Origin: Lichtheimia corymbifera B2541
Taxonomy: Eukaryota > Mucoromycota > Mucoromycetes > Mucorales > Lichtheimiaceae
Direction: 5' to 3'
DNA length: 64,000 bases
Assembly (NCBI GenBank): GCA_000697475.1
Contig: JNEU01000912.1
Coordinates: 62,001-126,000 of the forward strand
This document shows, in pieces, positions 58,950 to 64,000 of the stretch. Under the pieces are notes generated by a model. The model had not been told where the DNA came from, did not search any database, and was given only the letters and a program-made list of their open reading frames with translations. Numbering within the stretch: position 1 is the first letter of the stretch; every line of letters starts with the position of its first letter. The translations under genes were made by a program, and so were the position numbers.

Positions 58950-60674
58950 TTACTTGTACTTGTTGGAGATGATCTTGGAGATGGTCTCGAGTTGCATGTT
59001 GTTGGTGCCTTCGTAAATAGATCCGATCTTTGCATCACGGTAGAACTTTTCAACACCAGTTTCACGAACAAAGCCGTTACCACCCATCCATTCGACAGCA
59101 TAGCTAGTAGCACGTTCGGCAACCTTGGCAGCAACAAACTTGGCCATGGCAGCTTCCATGACGAAAGGCTTACCCTCCTCCTTCAAACGAGCAGCATTGT
59201 AGGTCATGAGCTTAGCAGCTTCAATCTCACAGGCGACTTGGGCAAATTGATGTTGCATAGCTTGGTAAGAACCAATGGGCTTGCCAAATTGCTTACGCTC
59301 AAAGAGGTAAGGAAGAGCAATGTCATAGGCACCTTGAGCAGCACCAATCATTTGGGCAGCAATACCAATACGACCCTCGTTCAAAGAGTCAATGGCGTAC
59401 TTGTAACCATCACCAATCTTACCAAGGACGTTCTCCTTGGGAACCTTGACATCATCAAAGTTGAGGACACAGGTGGAGGAGGAACGGATACCGAGCTGTC
59501 ATCAAGGTGTATTAGCATACAAATAGCATATGTCATCATGTGAAAAATAAGAACAAGCATACCTTCTTTTCCTTCTTGGCGATTTCAACACCCCATTCCT
59601 TTTCAACAATGAAAGCAGAGATACCCTTGTAACCCTTGGAAGGATCACTAATAAACCATGGAGGTTGGTTTCCGTCATTTGTTTTTCCTCCTCTCTTTCA
59701 AATACTTACGCGTTGGCAAAGACAACAAAGATATCAGCTTCACCAGAGTTACTGATCCACATCTTGCCACCATTCAAGACATAGTGATCGCCCTTGTCCT
59801 CAGCACGGGTTTGCAAAGCAAAAGCATCACTGCCGGCACCAGCTTCCGAGATACAGAAACTGCCAACGGTATCGGTGGCCAAACGGGTGAGATACTTTTC
59901 CTTGAGTTCCTTGCTACCCCACTTGCGGATAACAGTGTTGGTAAGGGTGTTCTATAAGGGACAGAATGAGTATTAGTATACCTATGCATTCATTTTGGGT
60001 TTTTTCGTGCTTACGTGAATGTCGCACAAGGCAGAGATCGAGGGGTCAATCTTGGCAAGCTCTATTTGAGATTAGGTGTCAGCCAAATGTCACTTGCTGG
60101 GGGAAGAAAATGTGATGATTACCTTCAACAGCCAAAATGGCAGCAGTAAAGGAGCACTCGGCACCTCCAAAGTCGGCTTCAGTCTCAAGACCCATCAACT
60201 AGATACACCATGCGTGAGTAAATACGTCAAATAGCAATCAAAACTATATATATATATATATATATATATACTTACGCCATTCTCGAACATGGCGTTGATG
60301 ATGCTCTTGTCCATCAACTCATTTTCATCCATTTCACGGACCTTGGGTTGGACAACTTCACGTGCAAAACGAGCGACTATAACGCGTGTAAAAAGGTCAG
60401 CCACGTTTACAGAAACTGTAAAGACAACCTACCGGTCTCTTGCAACATCAACTCTTCCTCAGTAAAAGAGCGAAGGGAGGTGGGGTTCTCGACTGGGGAA
60501 GGAACCGAGAAAGCGCTCAAGGCAGAAGAATAGGAGCTAAAAGTCAAAAGGTCAGTGATCCATATCTAAGGATGACATGGAGTAGTAGTGTATGTCTTAC
60601 CGAGTCGAAGGCAAATGACGACGGGCAGCAGTCTGTGCGACAGAAGCGAGGCGAGCAGCACGGAGGAATGACAT
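58950..60674 (-). CDS. acyl-CoA dehydrogenase, short/branched-chain type, mitochondrial
   Basis: About eight exons; ATG 60674, stop 58950-58952. It begins with a mitochondrial-type presequence rich in Arg, Ala and Ser ([19 protein letters not shown]). The flavoprotein dehydrogenase domains follow in order: N-terminal helices ([11 protein letters not shown]), [15 protein letters not shown], the FAD-contact [14 protein letters not shown] and [13 protein letters not shown], and the C-terminal helical domain with [34 protein letters not shown] and [18 protein letters not shown] carries the Glu expected as catalytic base. The pattern is closest to ACADSB-like enzymes, which oxidise 2-methyl-branched acyl-CoA from isoleucine, or short straight chains. 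It belongs to mitochondrial fatty/branched acid oxidation feeding ETF. Confidence 0.93.
60245..60271. repeat. TA microsatellite in an acyl-CoA dehydrogenase intron
   Basis: A run of about 13 TA dinucleotides within an intron of the acyl-CoA dehydrogenase gene. No function inferred. Confidence 0.9.
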
Positions 60675-61107
60675 TGTTTTTGAAAAAGAGAGAGAAAAAA
60701 AGACAAGAAGCAAAAGCCAAAGATGTGGGAGCCACTGCAAGCTTTATACGCTTTGGTGTTATGCAAGTCTTTCCCACGCTGCTTTGCTTGCCACCTCGAG
60801 GTGGTGTGTTGCCTGAGTTTTAAATGCCCAATGAACCAATTTTTAAAGTTGCTGCAGGTGCTCGCTTCTTTCTTCCAGCATGCATTGCCCTGGTTACCAA
60901 CCAACCACTCCTCAACACCTTATATGCAACAAGTTGTGTTCGATTGCTCAATTTCAATATGCTGTATATATGTACAATGATGCTTTAAGAGACAAGGAGG
61001 AAACTAAATGTGGAAATATATGTGTGTGTTGTGTGTGTGTGTGTGTGTGTGATGGTGCAATATAAAGAGTTGTTGTACGTGCATGTGTATATGAGTGGTG
61101 AAAACGA
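60675..61107. other. intergenic with GT microsatellite
   Basis: Spacer between the start of the acyl-CoA dehydrogenase and the end of the BRWD-like gene, both on the minus strand. A GT microsatellite lies at about 61,021-61,050. No gene is recognised. Confidence 0.55.
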
Positions 61108-64000
61108 TTAGTCACTCTTATAGCTGCTGTCATCATCTTCGTCGTCAACTATAAAGTTGCTGTCATTGTTCAAGTCGTTTGGGCTTTCCTCTTCCACCTC
61201 GTCTCGCGGTAAAACGTCATCATCTTCAGGTACTTCTTCCTCATCTTTGTAGTCTTCATCATCCGTTTCTTGTTTTGTACTTCTTGTGGAGCGACCCAAT
61301 GATATAGCCATCGTTGGATCTATTGTATTTTCTCCGTTAGTAAGCAAGAACTTTGAGTTTACAGTATACAATACGCACTTTTGAACCGGTTCTTGAAAAA
61401 GGTGGCAAGTCGGTTTGCGTTCTTGTATGCAATCGATTGGCTGTCATTGAACGTGGTTGCATTCTTTCGGATAAGATCCACATCATCTATGAGGGCCTAC
61501 AAGTATATCTATATGTGAGATACACACGCAAGAGCCTAATGATTCTATTCACAATTACCTGTTTACTCCTGTAGAAATTGCCTTCCAGACGCTCGGATAC
61601 GGTTTGCAAGCATATTGGATATGCAATGAGAGATAGGTATTGTCGATATGAATAATAGTCCACAGGTTCCACATAGAGTTGGAATTCTTCATTATTCATC
61701 AGCCAATCGAGAATCTCGCGTGCTCGCCGTTTATCTTGAACTGAAAGCTCTGGACCCACATTGTACATTGCGTTGAAATCTTGTCCGGCTGGCACAATTT
61801 CCCACGGGCTAAGATCTTCGGGCGTTGATTCCTCGTCATCCCTTTTGGAGAAAGAAAAATAAGCAATCCTTTCTTGTAATACCCCACACAACGTGCTACT
61901 ACTCGCTACTTACCATATAATGTGATAGCGTTGCCAGGGATTAGGAATACTGGGTGCATTACGTAAAGTGTCACTGATATCTCGCTTGACTTGAGAAACG
62001 GTACCGGTGTACTTGCCCACATCGTACAAAGCATCCACTCTTTCTCCCACTTTAAGCGTATTAAAGACCTGCATGGATGCCAAAAACTGCTCCCAAAGTA
62101 CAAGAAACTCGGGTGTGCCATCCTCATCGCTATAATCGATCATCACCTCGCCGCGCTTGTCTAACCATGTCGGTTCATGACCATGAATAAGGACATCCCG
62201 CGCATTCACAAGTTCCTTGAGTTCGAGCTTTAGCTGACAAAAGGTAGGTGGGCCCACTCGCCAAGTGATTTTCTTGACAGTACCAAAGACGACAGGATCG
62301 TGGGATTGAATAGGACCATGGTTTTCATCAAACATGTCCTTGAGTTTTGACGAGTGCCAATAATCTCGATGGCCTTGAACAATCACTGCCACATTGTCAC
62401 CCACTTGAGGATGATATTTGAGCACATTGCGGCTTGTGGTCAAAAGCCATTCTCGTGGTTCATACGCAGGAATTTCATCCACCCTCAAGGCTCGTGGCTT
62501 TTTACGACCTCCTCCTCCTCCTCCAGCTGCTTGACGCGTGGTGGTCTGTGCTCTTTCAGGCTTGTGTTTTCCAACAGGTTGACGTTTAGCAGCTCGACTG
62601 GATGATTCAGCAAAGTTGTCATCGCTTCCACTTTCATCGGTTGATATGATTTCTTTCTTTTGGATGTTCTAGGTGCTCTGATATCTTCATCATCACTTTC
62701 GGATCCTTCCACATTGACGGCTTGGTCTTCTTCTTCCTCCTGCTCCTCCTCTTCTACCTCGGATTCCTCCTCTTCAGATTCTTCGTCAGCGCTTTCACGA
62801 TAATCATGACGAGGTAAATCTCGATGGCGTCGAGGTTGTATAGGTTGTTCATCATTATCCGAGGGTGCTTCATCGCTTTGTAAAGATGAATCTTCATGAA
62901 TACGCCGTCTGCTACTGCGTGTAATACGCATTTCATTGCCACCACCAGATGTTGCTGTGCGACTTCTTGTCGTACGACCGTAATGACGTGCTCTTCGTGT
63001 GTTGACAGGTGATGTCGATCGCACAGGTCCACTCACAAAAGAGGTTGTGGTTGATGGGCGTCTTGTACGTCGTCCATAACGTGTGCGTCTTACTGAACTC
63101 TCCTCTTCTTCGGCTTCATTCTCGTTTTCATCCTCAGCTGCATAATTGTTTTCTGACATGGCACCATCACTTTCTTCAGATGTGTCTCCGCCTGCATGCA
63201 AATTCTCATCATAATCCTCGTCATCAGGGTCGTCAGGAAGTAGCATGGGTAACACTGGAGGAGGTGGAGCAACTTCAGGTATAATCGGCTCAGGCTCTTC
63301 TTCCTCAATGGTTCTCACGAATTCTTTGCGTATTCTGGCAACATGGGTTCTGTCAAGAATAGCTGGCACAATTGGCTTGCTCTTTTTGATCCTAAAAAAA
63401 AAGAGAGAGAAGATTAGTCTCTCATTGAAATGACCTCTTTTTTTCCGTCAAACAACTTACTCTCGTTCTTCAATTCTGTAAGAGCTCAATAATCGTTCAT
63501 ATTTGGTTTCCATTTCTGCATTGGTGATTTCAATGTCACGGCCTATATAAAAATTATGAGCAAGATGATTCCTTCCTCTTGTTTTAGCGATCTTTACCAT
63601 AGCCTTCTAACTTTTGTCGAGAATAAGCAACGCCAGTCATGCTGACAATCGGGGTATAAGGAAAGGCATGTGGAGGTGTCTATTTTGTGTGTAAGCATGT
63701 AACATTGTATGTAGAGCATGTCATCGACCTACCAATGATTGTTCGTCAAGCACAATGCCATCTTGGATGACAAGTGGAAGATAATCGCTGTAAAAGAATT
63801 GGCCCCGTGTCCAAGTATTGACTTGATCATAATCAGAACAATTCGAGTCGACGCTGAATAGAGTGCAACTGCCATCTTCATCTGTCACAGCATACTGATG
63901 ACCATCGTGTGAAAACTTGCAATCGAGAAAGATGCGTTGGAAATATTCGCCTACAAAAAAGATCTTTGTGTTATTGTCGTTCGAGAGAGGGGGGAGGGTG
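61108..64000 (-). CDS. BRWD/PHIP-like WD40-bromodomain protein, N-terminal part beyond the window
   Basis: Partial: the 5' part lies beyond 64,000. At the right edge the end of a WD40 propeller and the BRWD/PHIP junction are read (CKFSHDGHQYAVTDEDG, then FFYSDYLPLVIQDG...VLDEQ). Next is a long acidic and Arg/Ser-rich region (62,500-63,370), then a conserved cryptic-tudor-like block (LRVDEIPAYEPREWLL, VGDNVAVIVQGHRDY, 61,910-62,490). A bromodomain follows (YNVGPELSV, PVDYYSYRQYLSLIAYPICLQTVSERLEGNFYR, ALIDDVDLIRKNATTFND) with the acetyl-lysine-binding Asn in NATTFN. It ends in an acidic tail at TAA 61108-61110. Family members are chromatin readers linked to CUL4. A one-base frame change is needed in an A-rich run at about 62,650-62,662. 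Confidence 0.88.

Overview
The window is nuclear DNA from a filamentous fungus, most probably an early-diverging one of the Mucorales type. Genes are dense and carry many short GT-AG introns, mostly about 50-80 bp. The protein set is typical eukaryotic housekeeping. A siderophore synthetase of the IucA/IucC family (the rhizoferrin synthetase type known from Mucorales), an HSPA12-like Hsp70, a BRWD/PHIP-like bromodomain protein and an F-box/LRR protein point the same way. The species cannot be named from the sequence.

Layout. 1-3.3 kb is gene-poor: a degenerate 191-bp tandem repeat and one arm of an inverted duplication holding a broken tRNA-Ala. 3.3-18.1 kb is gene-dense: a CYSTM protein (-), sterol C-5 desaturase (+), MMS19 (+), a BZZ1-type F-BAR/C1/SH3 protein (+), a TTC7/YPP1-like TPR protein (+) and GINS subunit PSF2 (-). 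At 18.4-18.8 kb lies the other arm of the duplication, with an intact tRNA-Ala(TGC). 19.1-29 kb holds a C2H2 zinc-finger protein (-) and an LRRC40-like protein (+) on a shared promoter, then GSK3 kinase (+), actin (+) and an F-box/LRR protein (+). 29-39.3 kb holds a Sel1-repeat protein (-), poly(A) polymerase (-), a degenerate hexokinase (-), LSM1 (+) and an HSPA12-like protein (-). 39.3-42.5 kb is gene-poor, with a second copy of the left-end repeat. NMD3 (-) follows at 42.6-44.4 kb. 44.4-47.8 kb is accessory sequence with one possible cysteine-rich secreted protein. Then come the siderophore synthetase (+, 47.8-49.9 kb), a previously unannotated 43-residue secreted peptide (+, 50.9 kb), RAD50 (+), an AFG1/LACE1 ATPase (+), an acyl-CoA dehydrogenase (-) and the BRWD-like gene (-), which runs off the right edge.

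There is no functional operon; neighbours are unrelated genes of one chromosome arm. Several products serve genome maintenance (MMS19, PSF2, RAD50) or RNA metabolism (PAP1, LSM1, NMD3). The points most worth following are the secreted peptide with a C-terminal Gly-Lys-Arg-Arg, the siderophore synthetase with its accessory flanks, a hexokinase that lost its ATP-binding motifs, a 4-nt micro-exon in NMD3, and frame breaks inside conserved genes (NMD3 twice, TTC7-like, hexokinase, BRWD-like) that are either base-level assembly errors or real decay. Exon boundaries were placed by eye from GT/AG sites, reading frame and family knowledge; no alignment or search was run.
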